This document shows positions 1 to 7,938 of a stretch of DNA of 64,000 bases, one piece after another. Position numbers and translations under genes: made by a program. The notes beneath the pieces are model-generated. The model had not been told where the DNA came from, did not search any database, and worked only from the letters and a program-made list of their open reading frames with translations. The stretch spans positions 3,968,001 through 4,032,000 of the forward strand of contig JADJXK010000002.1 in the NCBI GenBank assembly GCA_016710325.1, given 5' to 3'. How positions within the stretch are numbered: position 1 is the stretch's first letter; every line of letters begins with the position of its first letter. Source of the stretch: Candidatus Leptofilum proximum. Its GTDB lineage: Bacteria; Chloroflexota; Anaerolineae; Promineifilales; Promineifilaceae.

Positions 1-1
1 C

Positions 2-52
2 GCCTTTAACTTTGACGCGACCTCAGTCGAACAAGTTTTTATAACGCAATAG
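2..52 (+). CDS. possible C-terminal end of an upstream gene (partial)
   Basis: One frame is open from the window edge to a TAG at 50-52 and would encode about 16 residues ending ...VFITQ. It ends 12 bases before the next ATG, which would suit a co-transcribed upstream gene of the aromatic cluster. A second frame is also open here to a TAA near 42, so the frame choice is uncertain and no function can be assigned. Confidence 0.3.
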   Translation, partial: AFNFDATSVEQVFITQ

Positions 53-64
53 GGAGATTTTTCG

Positions 65-1522
65 ATGGGATTCTTAAACAATGACATCTGGAATGGCAAA
101 TTATTTAACGGCGCTTACATAGCTGCCAGTGGACACACGCAACCTGTCATGGAACCGGCCGTCGGTATGCCCTTGATGCAGGTGGGGATGGCTACGGCCG
201 CTGACGTGACCGCCACTACCGCGATAGCTGCGGCCGCCCAAAAGGAATGGGCCGCCACGCCACCCCGTGACCGCTCGGCTATCTTAACGAAGGCGGCGGC
301 CATCTTTCAGCAAAACTTTGACGAACTGGCGCTCTATATCGCTCGCGAAACCGGCGGCCTGCTCCCCAAAGGGCAGCATGAAGTCAAAGAGGCGGCTTTG
401 ATCTGTAACATTGCCGCCGGGATGCCGTTGCAAGAACAGGGCATTGTCCTCCCCAGCACCCCGGGACGTACCAGCATCGCCCGCCGCATCCCCCACGGTG
501 TTGTGGGTGTCATTTCACCCTTCAATTTCCCACTCATCTTAAGCATCCGGGCCGTTGCCCCAGCGTTGGCGGTTGGTAATGCTGTGGTGGTTAAGCCAGA
601 CCCTCGCACACCGGTCACCGGCGGCTTTATGATTGCAAAAGTGTTTGAGGAGGCTGGCCTGCCAGCAGGTCTATTGTGTGTACTGCCGGGAGGTGCCGAA
701 GCCGGTGAGGCATTAGTCGTTGATCCGCTGGTGCCGATGATCCAGTTTACCGGCTCTGTCGGAGCAGGCCGCCGCGTAGGCGCCCTGGCGGGTGAGCACT
801 TAAAGAAGGTCTCGTTGGAGTTGGGTGGTAACAGTTCACTCATCATTTTGGATGATGCCGATCTTGAATTGGCGGCCAAAAACGCTGCCTGGGGTGCTTA
901 TTTCCACCAGGGGCAGATCTGTATGGCGACCAATCGCATTATCGTGCACGAAAGCCTGGCAGAAGGCTTAAAAGCGCAAATGGTAGGACGCGCGCTGCAT
1001 TACCCGGTCGGCAATGGCGCCACCGAAGAGGTGGTGCTGGGCCCCATGATCGATGAAAATCAGGCGAAACGAATTGAATCGATGGTCAATGACAGTGTTG
1101 CGGCCGGTGCAGTGCTTGAAGCGGGTGGTGTCCGCGAAGGACGCTTCTACAAACCGACTGTATTGAGCAATGTGCAGCCAGGCATGCGCGTGTTCGATGA
1201 AGAGCCTTTTGGCCCGGTAGCCAACCTGATCACTTTTAGCACCGATGAAGAAGCAATTGAGTTAGCAAACAATCAGCAAGGCAGCCTGGCCGCTGGCATC
1301 ATCTCCAACTCGATTGGACGAGCGATGGCCATTGGCGCCCAACTCAAAAGCGGCATGATTCACATCAACGATCAAACGATCAACGACGAGTGTGTCAATC
1401 CTTTTGGCGGGCCGGGTGTTGCTGGCAATGGTGGCAGTGTTGGCCCCGCAGCCGACTGGGAAAACTACACGCAGTGGCAGTGGATCACCATCAAAGACAC
1501 ACCCACCGCTTATCCGTTTTAA
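65..1522 (+). CDS. aryl-aldehyde dehydrogenase (benzaldehyde/vanillin dehydrogenase-like)
   Basis: 485 aa, full length for the NAD(P)-dependent aldehyde dehydrogenase superfamily. The catalytic pair is visible: general-base Glu at about residue 252 in LELGGN and nucleophile Cys at about 286 in GQICMATNR. A nucleotide-binding FTGSVGAG lies at about 229-236. The sequence most resembles the XylC/benzaldehyde and vanillin dehydrogenase branch. A GGGAGA ribosome-binding site precedes the ATG. Lying directly upstream of a vanillate O-demethylase-like gene, it probably oxidises vanillin or 4-hydroxybenzaldehyde to the acid. The exact substrate is inference. The gene contains no copy of the ACGGCCGT octamer that peppers most of the window. 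Confidence 0.85.
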   Translation: MGFLNNDIWNGKLFNGAYIAASGHTQPVMEPAVGMPLMQVGMATAADVTATTAIAAAAQKEWAATPPRDRSAILTKAAAIFQQNFDELALYIARETGGLLPKGQHEVKEAALICNIAAGMPLQEQGIVLPSTPGRTSIARRIPHGVVGVISPFNFPLILSIRAVAPALAVGNAVVVKPDPRTPVTGGFMIAKVFEEAGLPAGLLCVLPGGAEAGEALVVDPLVPMIQFTGSVGAGRRVGALAGEHLKKVSLELGGNSSLIILDDADLELAAKNAAWGAYFHQGQICMATNRIIVHESLAEGLKAQMVGRALHYPVGNGATEEVVLGPMIDENQAKRIESMVNDSVAAGAVLEAGGVREGRFYKPTVLSNVQPGMRVFDEEPFGPVANLITFSTDEEAIELANNQQGSLAAGIISNSIGRAMAIGAQLKSGMIHINDQTINDECVNPFGGPGVAGNGGSVGPAADWENYTQWQWITIKDTPTAYPF

Positions 1523-1567
1523 GACGCAGAATAAGCATGTTCCTTAGTCTTAAAAAAGGAAGTAGGC

Positions 1568-2398
1568 ATGGAAACAGATCTTTTTGCTGATGTAGACGGA
1601 TGCAAAATACGCTACCGTGATACAGGAGGCAGTGGCCCTGCGATTGTGTTTAACAATGGAATCGGCGGATCGCTGGAAAGTTGGGAAAACCAGATTGCTG
1701 CCTTCTGCCAAAATTACCGGCTGATTGCCTGGGATATGCCCGGCCATGGACAATCAGAATTGGGCAATCAACCCTATGATCCTGACAAATTTGCAGCCTT
1801 TGGCTGGCGCTTTCTTGACTTGCTCAAAATGGACCAGGCCATTTTGGTGGGACATTCAATGGGGGGTGGCGTGGCCTTGCGCATGGCTGGGTACCATCCA
1901 TCGCGTGTCCGCAAATTGGCCCTGGTGGCTGCCGCCACGCTTGGCCGCGATGCACCATTTTTGTTTAGACTTTTTACCCTGCCGGGACTTGGTGAACTAA
2001 TGACCAAACCAAGTAAAACCGGTGTGGAGCAGCAACTCAAATCCATTTTTAAGAATCCAGATGTCGTAACCCAACAGCGGAAGGACCAGATGCTGGAATA
2101 CGCCATGCGTCCAGGCGCACAAAAAGCTTTTCTGGCAACCATACGGCGGATGACGGACCTTGGCGGGCAGCGGCAAACCATAGTGAGCCGGAGCCATGAA
2201 ACTCTGAAGTCGCTAGACATGCCTGTCCTTGTTGTTCAGGGTCGTGATGATCTGGTGATAAAGCCGGTGCATTCTGAGTGGGCTGCGAAAATCGCTAAAA
2301 ATGCAAGCCTCGTCATGTTTGAAGATTGCGGACATGCTCCACAAGAGGAGAAGCCGGATGAGTTTAATGTAATCCTGGAGGATTTTTGGGAGGGGTGA
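1568..2398 (+). CDS. alpha/beta hydrolase
   Basis: 276 aa alpha/beta-hydrolase fold protein. The nucleophile elbow GHSMGG has Ser at residue 97, the acid is probably Asp227 or Asp228 in QGRDDLV, and the catalytic His is residue 256 in CGHAPQ. An oxyanion-region NNGIGGS motif lies near the N-terminus. It sits 45 bases after the aldehyde dehydrogenase and 73 before the demethylase-like gene, so it is probably in the same operon. Possible roles are hydrolysis of an aromatic ester or an enol-lactone, but a separate PcaD homologue is encoded downstream, so I leave the substrate open. Confidence 0.75.
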   Translation: METDLFADVDGCKIRYRDTGGSGPAIVFNNGIGGSLESWENQIAAFCQNYRLIAWDMPGHGQSELGNQPYDPDKFAAFGWRFLDLLKMDQAILVGHSMGGGVALRMAGYHPSRVRKLALVAAATLGRDAPFLFRLFTLPGLGELMTKPSKTGVEQQLKSIFKNPDVVTQQRKDQMLEYAMRPGAQKAFLATIRRMTDLGGQRQTIVSRSHETLKSLDMPVLVVQGRDDLVIKPVHSEWAAKIAKNASLVMFEDCGHAPQEEKPDEFNVILEDFWEG

Positions 2399-2471
2399 GC
2401 ATTGTAGTAAACGGCCGTTTAAATGGAAACTGTAACGCGATTTGCTAAATCGATTTACATAGGAGAATCTC

Positions 2472-3878
2472 ATGTCTTTTAAAAATCTCGAAGAAAAGCT
2501 TCAATCCGTGCAAAATCCAGTGGAAATGCTGCGGAATTCGCAGATTGGCGCCTATGTCTATCCGGTCGTCCCGTCTGAGTTTACCAACTGGCGCGATGAA
2601 CAGCGTGCCTGGCGGGAGACTTGCGTGCTCTACGACCAGTCGCACCACATGGTGGACATCTATGTGGAAGGCCCGGATGCCCTTAAGCTCCTTTCCCACC
2701 TCACCATCAACAGCTTTAAAAACTTCACCGTCAACAAAGCCAAACAGTTTGTACCGTGCAGCTATGACGGCTACGTCATTGGCGATGGCATTCTCTTCTA
2801 CCTTGAGGAGAACAAGCTGCTTTTTGTGGGTCGGGCACCTACCGCCAACTGGATTGAATTCCACGCAGCGACAGGCGGTTATAACGTCTCCATCACCAAA
2901 GATGACCGCTCACCGTCGCGCCCGATGGGCAAACCCGTTAAGCGCATCAGCTACCGCTATCAAATTCAAGGGCCAAATGCCGAACAGCTCCTCGAAAAGA
3001 TAAATGGTGGCCCTTTGCCCCAGATCAAATTTTTCAACATGGGTTACATTAACATTGGCGGCCGTCAGGTGCGGGCCCTGCGCCATGGCATGGCTGGTGC
3101 GCCGGGGCTGGAAATTTGGGGGCCGTACGAGGAAGGCGACGAAATTCGGAATGTGATCCTGGAGGCAGGGCAGGAGTTTGGCATCGCCCAGGTGGGCTCG
3201 CGGGCCTACGCCACCAACACCCTGGAATCCGGCTGGATTCCGTCGCCGTTACCGGCCATCTACACCGGCGAAAAGATGAAAGCGTACCGGGAATGGCTGC
3301 CTGAAACGAGCTATGAAGCGACCGGCTCAATTGGCGGCAGTTTCTACTCAGACAACATCGAAGATTATTATATGACCCCGCATTCCCTTGGTTACGGGCC
3401 CTTCATCAAGTTCGACCATGATTTTATCGGCCGTGAAGCCCTGGAAAAAATGGCCCATGAACCGCAGCGCAAGAAAGTCACTTTTGCTTGGAACAGCGAT
3501 GATGTGGTCCGGGTGTTCCGTTCCATGTTAGAGCCGGGAGAAGTCAACTACAAATATATCGATCTGCCTCTCTCAAACTACACTTCAGCTACCTATGATC
3601 GAGTCATGCGCGACGGAGAAATCGTTGGGTTTTCTATGTTTAGTGGGTATACCTACAACGATCGGACAATGATTTCTTTAGGCTCAGTCGATCCCGATAT
3701 TGAAATCGGCGATGAACTCATCCTCGTGTGGGGCGAAGAGAATGGCGGTTCCCTGAAAACAACGGTTGAGCGACACAAGCAAATTGACATCCGGGTTATC
3801 GTCAGCCCAACACCTTTTTCAAGGATGGCGCGGGAAGAATACGCGGGCGGCTGGCGTGTGGCCCAACAGGCGACATGA
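2472..3878 (+). CDS. ligM: LigM-type vanillate/3-O-methylgallate O-demethylase (tetrahydrofolate-dependent)
   Basis: 468 aa, close in length to Sphingobium LigM (about 471 aa) and with extended matching segments, such as NSQIGAYVYPVV near residue 25, DDRSPSRPMGKPV near 145, LRHGMAGAPGLEIWGPYE near 200 and VGSRAYATNTLESGWIPSPL near 240. It belongs to the aminomethyltransferase (GcvT) fold. In LigM the methyl group of vanillate passes to tetrahydrofolate, giving protocatechuate and 5-methyl-THF in the cytoplasm. Placement between an aryl-aldehyde dehydrogenase and pobA fits vanillate demethylation feeding the pca genes. Best known from sphingomonads; transfer is plausible, and the gene contains no ACGGCCGT copy. 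Confidence 0.88.
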   Translation: MSFKNLEEKLQSVQNPVEMLRNSQIGAYVYPVVPSEFTNWRDEQRAWRETCVLYDQSHHMVDIYVEGPDALKLLSHLTINSFKNFTVNKAKQFVPCSYDGYVIGDGILFYLEENKLLFVGRAPTANWIEFHAATGGYNVSITKDDRSPSRPMGKPVKRISYRYQIQGPNAEQLLEKINGGPLPQIKFFNMGYINIGGRQVRALRHGMAGAPGLEIWGPYEEGDEIRNVILEAGQEFGIAQVGSRAYATNTLESGWIPSPLPAIYTGEKMKAYREWLPETSYEATGSIGGSFYSDNIEDYYMTPHSLGYGPFIKFDHDFIGREALEKMAHEPQRKKVTFAWNSDDVVRVFRSMLEPGEVNYKYIDLPLSNYTSATYDRVMRDGEIVGFSMFSGYTYNDRTMISLGSVDPDIEIGDELILVWGEENGGSLKTTVERHKQIDIRVIVSPTPFSRMAREEYAGGWRVAQQAT

Positions 3879-3904
3879 GCGTGGCACACCACAATGAATG
3901 AAAA

Positions 3905-3960
3905 TCCACAGATTTCGCAGATCACACAGATTTTTTAAACCAATCTGTGAAACCTGTGGA
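3905..3960. repeat. CACAGATT-family inverted repeat tract
   Basis: Left arm made of iterated CACAGATTTCGCAGATCACACAG words, right arm their inverse (CAATCTGTGAAACCTGTGG), separated by a short A/T spacer. It fills the gap between the demethylase gene and pobA and could form a hairpin in the transcript. Same family at 41732, 43009, 45419 and 46409. Confidence 0.8.
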
Positions 3961-3980
3961 CTATTTCCCAAGGAAAAAGA

Positions 3981-5162
3981 ATGAGGACACAAGTTGGCAT
4001 TATTGGGGCAGGCCCGTCGGGTTTGCTGCTGGCCAGGCTGCTGCATTTGCAGGGGATCGAGAGCGTGATTGTGGAGCGGCAGAGCAAGGTGTATGTACTC
4101 GGCCGTATTCGCGCGGGCGTTTTGGAAGAGGGCATGGCCCGGCTGCTGCGCGAGGCCCAGGTGGGTGAACGCATGGACCAGGAAGGATTGGTGCATGAAG
4201 GCATTCACCTGGCCTTTTCTGGCCGGATGGAGCGTATCGACCTGGCGGCTCACACCGGCGGCAAAGCTGTTATGATCTATGGCCAGACCGAGCTGACGAA
4301 AGACCTGGTTGATGCCCATCTGGCCGCAGGCGGTATTATCCACTATGAATCACCGGCCCTGGCCGTGGAAGATTACGAGACAGACCAGCCGCGCATCGTT
4401 TACGAGCAGAATGGGCAGCGCCAGGAACTCATCTGCGACTTTGTGGCTGGCTGCGACGGGTATCATGGCGTGGCCCGGCAAAGTGTGCCCCACGACAAAA
4501 TCACGCTGTTTGAGAAGGCATATCCCTTTGGCTGGCTGGGCATTTTGTCTGACGTGCCGCCGGTGGAAGAGGAGATTACCTACGCCAACCACGAGCGCGG
4601 CTTTGCCCTGTGCAGTCTGCGCTCCCATACACGCAGCCGCTACTACGTGCAGTGTGACGTCAACGACGACGTGGCCAACTGGACCGACGACGCCTTTTGG
4701 GACGAGCTGCGGCGGCGCCTGCCGGATGAGGTGGCGGAAAGGGTGACCACCGGGCCGCGCCTGGAAATGAGCATTGCCCCCCTGCGCAGCTTTGTGGTAG
4801 AGCCGTTACGCTTTGGCAAGATGTTCCTGGCCGGAGACGCCGGGCATATCGTGCCGCCGACTGGCGCTAAAGGGCTGAATCTGGCAGCTTCGGACATCTT
4901 CTACCTTTCCCGCGCCCTCATTGCGTACTACGGCGAAAAACGCACCGACTTACTGGATCGCTATTCGGCCGCTGCCCTGCGCCGGGTCTGGAAGGCGGTC
5001 CGTTTTTCCTGGTGGTTTACAGAGATGATGCACCGCTTCGATGAGGATCCGATCAAACACCGCTTGCAGATTGCGGAACTCGATTATTTAACCGGCTCGG
5101 CCGCAGGGCGAACGGTGATGTCTGAGAATTACGTGGGGCTGCCGTTTGAGGAGTTTGGCTAG
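3981..5162 (+). CDS. pobA: 4-hydroxybenzoate 3-monooxygenase (PobA)
   Basis: 393 aa FAD-dependent aromatic hydroxylase, essentially the family length (394 aa in Pseudomonas). The FAD-binding GAGPSG is at residues 9-14. The second FAD motif GDAGHIVPPTGAKGLN begins at residue 285, the same position as in characterised PobA, and the RAGVLEEG flavin segment is near residue 42. It hydroxylates 4-hydroxybenzoate to protocatechuate with NAD(P)H and O2. It follows the demethylase gene after a repeat tract and precedes pcaD, so both peripheral routes meet at protocatechuate. It carries no ACGGCCGT copy, unlike the pca genes after it. Confidence 0.95.
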   Translation: MRTQVGIIGAGPSGLLLARLLHLQGIESVIVERQSKVYVLGRIRAGVLEEGMARLLREAQVGERMDQEGLVHEGIHLAFSGRMERIDLAAHTGGKAVMIYGQTELTKDLVDAHLAAGGIIHYESPALAVEDYETDQPRIVYEQNGQRQELICDFVAGCDGYHGVARQSVPHDKITLFEKAYPFGWLGILSDVPPVEEEITYANHERGFALCSLRSHTRSRYYVQCDVNDDVANWTDDAFWDELRRRLPDEVAERVTTGPRLEMSIAPLRSFVVEPLRFGKMFLAGDAGHIVPPTGAKGLNLAASDIFYLSRALIAYYGEKRTDLLDRYSAAALRRVWKAVRFSWWFTEMMHRFDEDPIKHRLQIAELDYLTGSAAGRTVMSENYVGLPFEEFG

Positions 5163-5164
5163 AC

Positions 5165-5196
5165 GAGGTGACAGGGTGACGGGGTGACAGGGTGAA
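5165..5196. repeat. GGTGACAG-family tandem tract overlapping the pcaD start
   Basis: Tandem GGTGACAGG/GGTGACGGG units between pobA and pcaD. The GTG used as the pcaD start (5192) is the last unit of the tract. Related units occur at 18484-18527 and inside a glycosyltransferase gene at 38204-38234. Confidence 0.75.
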
Positions 5197-5992
5197 ATTT
5201 GTTCAGGTGAATAATGTCGTCTTGAACTGCTGCCTGTCCGGAAATCCAGAGGGTGTGCCGCTGGTGTTTATTAATTCGCTGGGCACGGATTGGCGGATTT
5301 GGGATGAGGTGGTGCCTCATTTTGAAGAGCGTTTTCGCGTGGTGCGGTATGACAAGCGCGGGCACGGCCTGTCTGACTGTCCACCGGCGCCGTATTTGAT
5401 ACGGGATCATGCCCAGGATTTGGCGGGGCTGCTGGATATATTGTCGATTGAAACGGCCGTCCTCATCGGCATCTCGGTCGGGGGCATGATTGCCCAGGAT
5501 TTTGCGGCAGCGTGGCCGGAGCGGGTGCAGCAGCTGGTGCTGTGTGACACAGCGGCAAAAATTGGTACGGCCGAGATGTGGAACGGCCGTATCCACACCC
5601 TGCGCACCCAAGGCATGGAATCGCTGGCAGACGCCATCCTCAGCCGCTGGTTTGCGCCCGATTTTGGCCGCCAAAGCCCCGCCGCGTACCGGGGCTATCG
5701 CCACATGCTCACCCGCATGCCCGTCACCGGCTACACCGGCACCTGTGAAGCCATTCGCGATGCCGACCTGACCGAGGCGACCAGGACCATTCAAGCCCCT
5801 GCGCTGGTGCTGTGTGGCGCCGAAGATGGCGCCACCACGCCAGAAGTGGTGCGTGGGCTGGCCGCTCTGCTGCCCAACGCCTGTTATGAAGAAATTCCGA
5901 ATGCCGGGCATTTGCCTTGTGTGGAGCAGCCGGAGGCAACGGCCGTTTGCATTAACCAATTCTTGCAACGAACAAGCCCGAATGAACGCTAA
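5192..5992 (+). CDS. pcaD: 3-oxoadipate enol-lactonase (PcaD)
   Basis: 266 aa alpha/beta hydrolase of the PcaD family. The segment FINSLGTDWRIWD near residue 27, the nucleophile motif GISVGG (Ser95), the acid in LCGAEDGATTPE near 212 and His in NAGHLPCVEQPE near 241 are all PcaD-like. It hydrolyses 3-oxoadipate enol-lactone to 3-oxoadipate. The GTG start lies inside a short tandem repeat 30 bases after pobA, and the TAA lies inside another inverted repeat, so both ends border repeats. ACGGCCGT appears here at 5453, only the second copy in the window. Confidence 0.92.
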   Translation: MKFVQVNNVVLNCCLSGNPEGVPLVFINSLGTDWRIWDEVVPHFEERFRVVRYDKRGHGLSDCPPAPYLIRDHAQDLAGLLDILSIETAVLIGISVGGMIAQDFAAAWPERVQQLVLCDTAAKIGTAEMWNGRIHTLRTQGMESLADAILSRWFAPDFGRQSPAAYRGYRHMLTRMPVTGYTGTCEAIRDADLTEATRTIQAPALVLCGAEDGATTPEVVRGLAALLPNACYEEIPNAGHLPCVEQPEATAVCINQFLQRTSPNER

Positions 5993-6016
5993 TTTTCGTG
6001 ATAATTCGCGTTCATT
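5981..6016. repeat. AATGAACGC inverted repeat spanning the pcaD stop
   Basis: AATGAACGC at 5981-5989 and its exact complement GCGTTCATT at 6008-6016 flank AATTTTCGTGATAATTC-like words. The pcaD stop codon lies within the tract. Related words occur at 25306-25360 and 58537-58566. Confidence 0.7.
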
Positions 6017-6050
6017 TGTTGCCAACCCCAGGAATGCCAAAGAATCAAAA

Positions 6051-6428
6051 ATGAACAAAAACGACAAGTTCAAAAAAGGGATGAAAACACGGCGCGCCGT
6101 GTTGGGCGATGCCCACGTTGACCGGGCTGAGGCCAACAAGACCCCGTTTGATGCCGATTTCCAGGAAATGATCACCGAATATGCCTGGGGCACGGCGTGG
6201 CAGGGTACGGCATTGGATGTGCCCACGCGCCACCTGATCACCATTGCTATGTTAGCCGCCCTGGGCAAAGAACATGAGCTGGCCATGCACCTTCGCGCCA
6301 CGCAAAACACCGGGGTGACGCCAGAGCAGTTGAAAGACGTCTTTATGCAGGTGGCCATTTATGCGGGCGTGCCGGCCGCCAACACGGCCATCGGCATTGC
6401 CAAAACCATTTTTGCCGAAGACAGTTAG
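6051..6428 (+). CDS. pcaC: 4-carboxymuconolactone decarboxylase (PcaC)
   Basis: 125 aa with the chosen ATG, matching the usual PcaC length of about 125-135 aa. The family signature MKTRRAVLGDAHVDRAEAN begins at residue 11, and the AhpD/CMD-fold segment with WGTAWQ and RHLITIAMLAALGKEHEL follows. It decarboxylates 4-carboxymuconolactone to 3-oxoadipate enol-lactone, the step before PcaD. The frame stays open upstream into pcaD, but homology begins at this start, so the longer form is rejected. An internal ATG at 6081 is a less likely start. Confidence 0.93.
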   Translation: MNKNDKFKKGMKTRRAVLGDAHVDRAEANKTPFDADFQEMITEYAWGTAWQGTALDVPTRHLITIAMLAALGKEHELAMHLRATQNTGVTPEQLKDVFMQVAIYAGVPAANTAIGIAKTIFAEDS

Positions 6429-6461
6429 GAATTATCGGTCTATGGGATTTTGGGGGGCTTG

Positions 6462-6513
6462 GCGTGAAACGTGATGCGTGAAACGTGATGCACCTCCGGC
6501 CACGTTTCACGGC
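6462..6513. repeat. CGTGAAACGTGA-family inverted tract
   Basis: Two direct GCGTGAAACGTGAT units followed by the inverse CACGTTTCACG. It lies between pcaC and pcaH and could form a hairpin. Family members are at 7863, 16417 and 57542. Confidence 0.8.
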
Positions 6514-6568
6514 TTGTCAATCCTTTAAGTTCTTGAGAAGCCAAATTATCTTGAAGATGGAGCATGTG

Positions 6569-7288
6569 ATGATAAAAAGCAACCCCTACAACTCTCTCGA
6601 CTGGCGGGTTCAGCCGCCTTACCTGCATCCCCCTTACGCTTCGACCATCAAGCGGGCGCCGCAGCAGCCGCTGGTGGTGCTGCCGCAAAAAATGTCGGAA
6701 CTGACGGGGCCGGTGTTTGGTGAAGATAATTTACGGCCGTTCGACAACGATCTCACGCGCAATGCCGTCGTTAATGGCGAGCCGATTGGCGAACGCATCA
6801 TCGTCGTTGGGCGGCTGGTGGATGAGAACGGCCGTGCCATCCCCAACGCCCTGCTGGAAGTGTGGCAGGCCAACGCGTGCGGCCGTTACATTCATAAAAA
6901 AGACCAGCACGACGCGCCGCTGGACCCCAACTTCACCGGGACGGGCCGCGTGCTGACCAACGCCAACGGCGAGTACCGGTTCACCACCGTCAAACCCGGC
7001 GCTTACCCGTGGCGCAACCATGAAAATGCCTGGCGCCCACCGCACATTCACTTCTCCATCTTTGGCCGCAACTTTTTGCAGCGGCTGGTGACACAAATGT
7101 ATTTCCCCGGCGATCCGCTGCTGGCGCTGGATCCCATTTACAATGGCATACCGGATGAAAACGGCCGTCAACGCCTCATCTCCACCTATGCCCACGACAT
7201 TACCACGCCGGAATGGGCCCTGGGTTACCGCTTTGACATCGTGGTCTGCGGCCAGCGCGAAACGCCGTTTGAAACTAAGGAGGTGTAA
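6569..7288 (+). CDS. pcaH: protocatechuate 3,4-dioxygenase beta subunit (PcaH)
   Basis: 239 aa, the standard length. All four non-haem Fe(III) ligands can be placed: Tyr107 (GRYIHK), Tyr146 (GAYPW), His159 and His161 (PPHIHF). These are one residue off the Pseudomonas beta-subunit numbering. PcaGH cleaves protocatechuate to 3-carboxy-cis,cis-muconate in the cytoplasm. The start at 6569 has GGAG six bases upstream. The frame stays open further upstream only because it reads through a repeat tract. pcaG follows one base after the stop, so translation of the two subunits is probably coupled. Confidence 0.95.
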   Translation: MIKSNPYNSLDWRVQPPYLHPPYASTIKRAPQQPLVVLPQKMSELTGPVFGEDNLRPFDNDLTRNAVVNGEPIGERIIVVGRLVDENGRAIPNALLEVWQANACGRYIHKKDQHDAPLDPNFTGTGRVLTNANGEYRFTTVKPGAYPWRNHENAWRPPHIHFSIFGRNFLQRLVTQMYFPGDPLLALDPIYNGIPDENGRQRLISTYAHDITTPEWALGYRFDIVVCGQRETPFETKEV

Positions 7289-7289
7289 G

Positions 7290-7847
7290 ATGCCCGGACA
7301 ATCCCCCAGCCAAACCGTTGGTCCATTTTTTCATGACTGCCTGATCCACGGCAGAGAAAACATCCTCACCACGCCACAAACAGAGGGCCTGCACATTGTC
7401 GTTCAGGGGCAGGTGCTGGACGGTGATGGCAGTCCTGTGCCGGACGCCATGGTGGAAATCTGGCAGGCTGATGCCAACGGCTTTTTCAACCACTCAGAAG
7501 ACCCCAACCAGGGGCAGGCGGATGCGAACTTTCGTGGGTTTGGGCGGGCGCCAACGGGTGATGACGGCCGTTTCACCTTCCACACCGTCAAACCGGGCAT
7601 CATCCCCGGCGAACAAACGCCGTACATTAATGTGTGCGTGTTTGCCCGCGGAATGCTCATTCACGCCGTCACCCGGCTCTATTTTGCCGGTGAAGCCGGG
7701 AACGCCAGCGATGATGTGCTAAACTCGGTGCCAGCCGCGCGGCGGGAAACGCTCATAGCCACACCGGAAGATTCACCGGGTTTCCCGACGTACTGCTTCA
7801 ACATCCACCTGCAAGGCGAACAGGAGACGGTCTTCTTTGATTTTTAG
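7290..7847 (+). CDS. pcaG: protocatechuate 3,4-dioxygenase alpha subunit (PcaG)
   Basis: 185 aa intradiol dioxygenase alpha subunit. It begins with the typical PSQTVGPFFHDCL segment and keeps the dioxygenase core (VEIWQADANG, FTFHTVKPG) but not the HxH iron ligands, as expected for the non-catalytic alpha chain. A very strong AAGGAGGTG ribosome-binding site overlaps the end of pcaH. Any start in the open frame upstream would lie inside pcaH and is rejected. It pairs with PcaH to form the oligomeric enzyme. Confidence 0.94.
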   Translation: MPGQSPSQTVGPFFHDCLIHGRENILTTPQTEGLHIVVQGQVLDGDGSPVPDAMVEIWQADANGFFNHSEDPNQGQADANFRGFGRAPTGDDGRFTFHTVKPGIIPGEQTPYINVCVFARGMLIHAVTRLYFAGEAGNASDDVLNSVPAARRETLIATPEDSPGFPTYCFNIHLQGEQETVFFDF

Positions 7848-7862
7848 GCTTGGTGAAGTTTG

Positions 7863-7917
7863 GCGTGAAACGTAAAACGTGAAACGTGACCAAAGGCATC
7901 ACGTTTCACGCATCACG
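7863..7917. repeat. CGTGAAACGTGA-family inverted tract
   Basis: GCGTGAAACGTAAAACGTGAAACGTG-like arm, then a CACGTTTCACGCATCACG arm. Sits between pcaG and pcaB with arms able to pair. Confidence 0.8.
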
Positions 7918-7938
7918 AGCCCGATTGTCAGCATACTT

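Noticed and set aside
5159..6358. Long antisense open frame (about 399 codons, - strand) opposite pcaD and pcaC
   Set aside because: It mirrors genes with clear family motifs, and its ends translate GGTGACAG-type repeat DNA. High GC on the opposite strand explains the openness.
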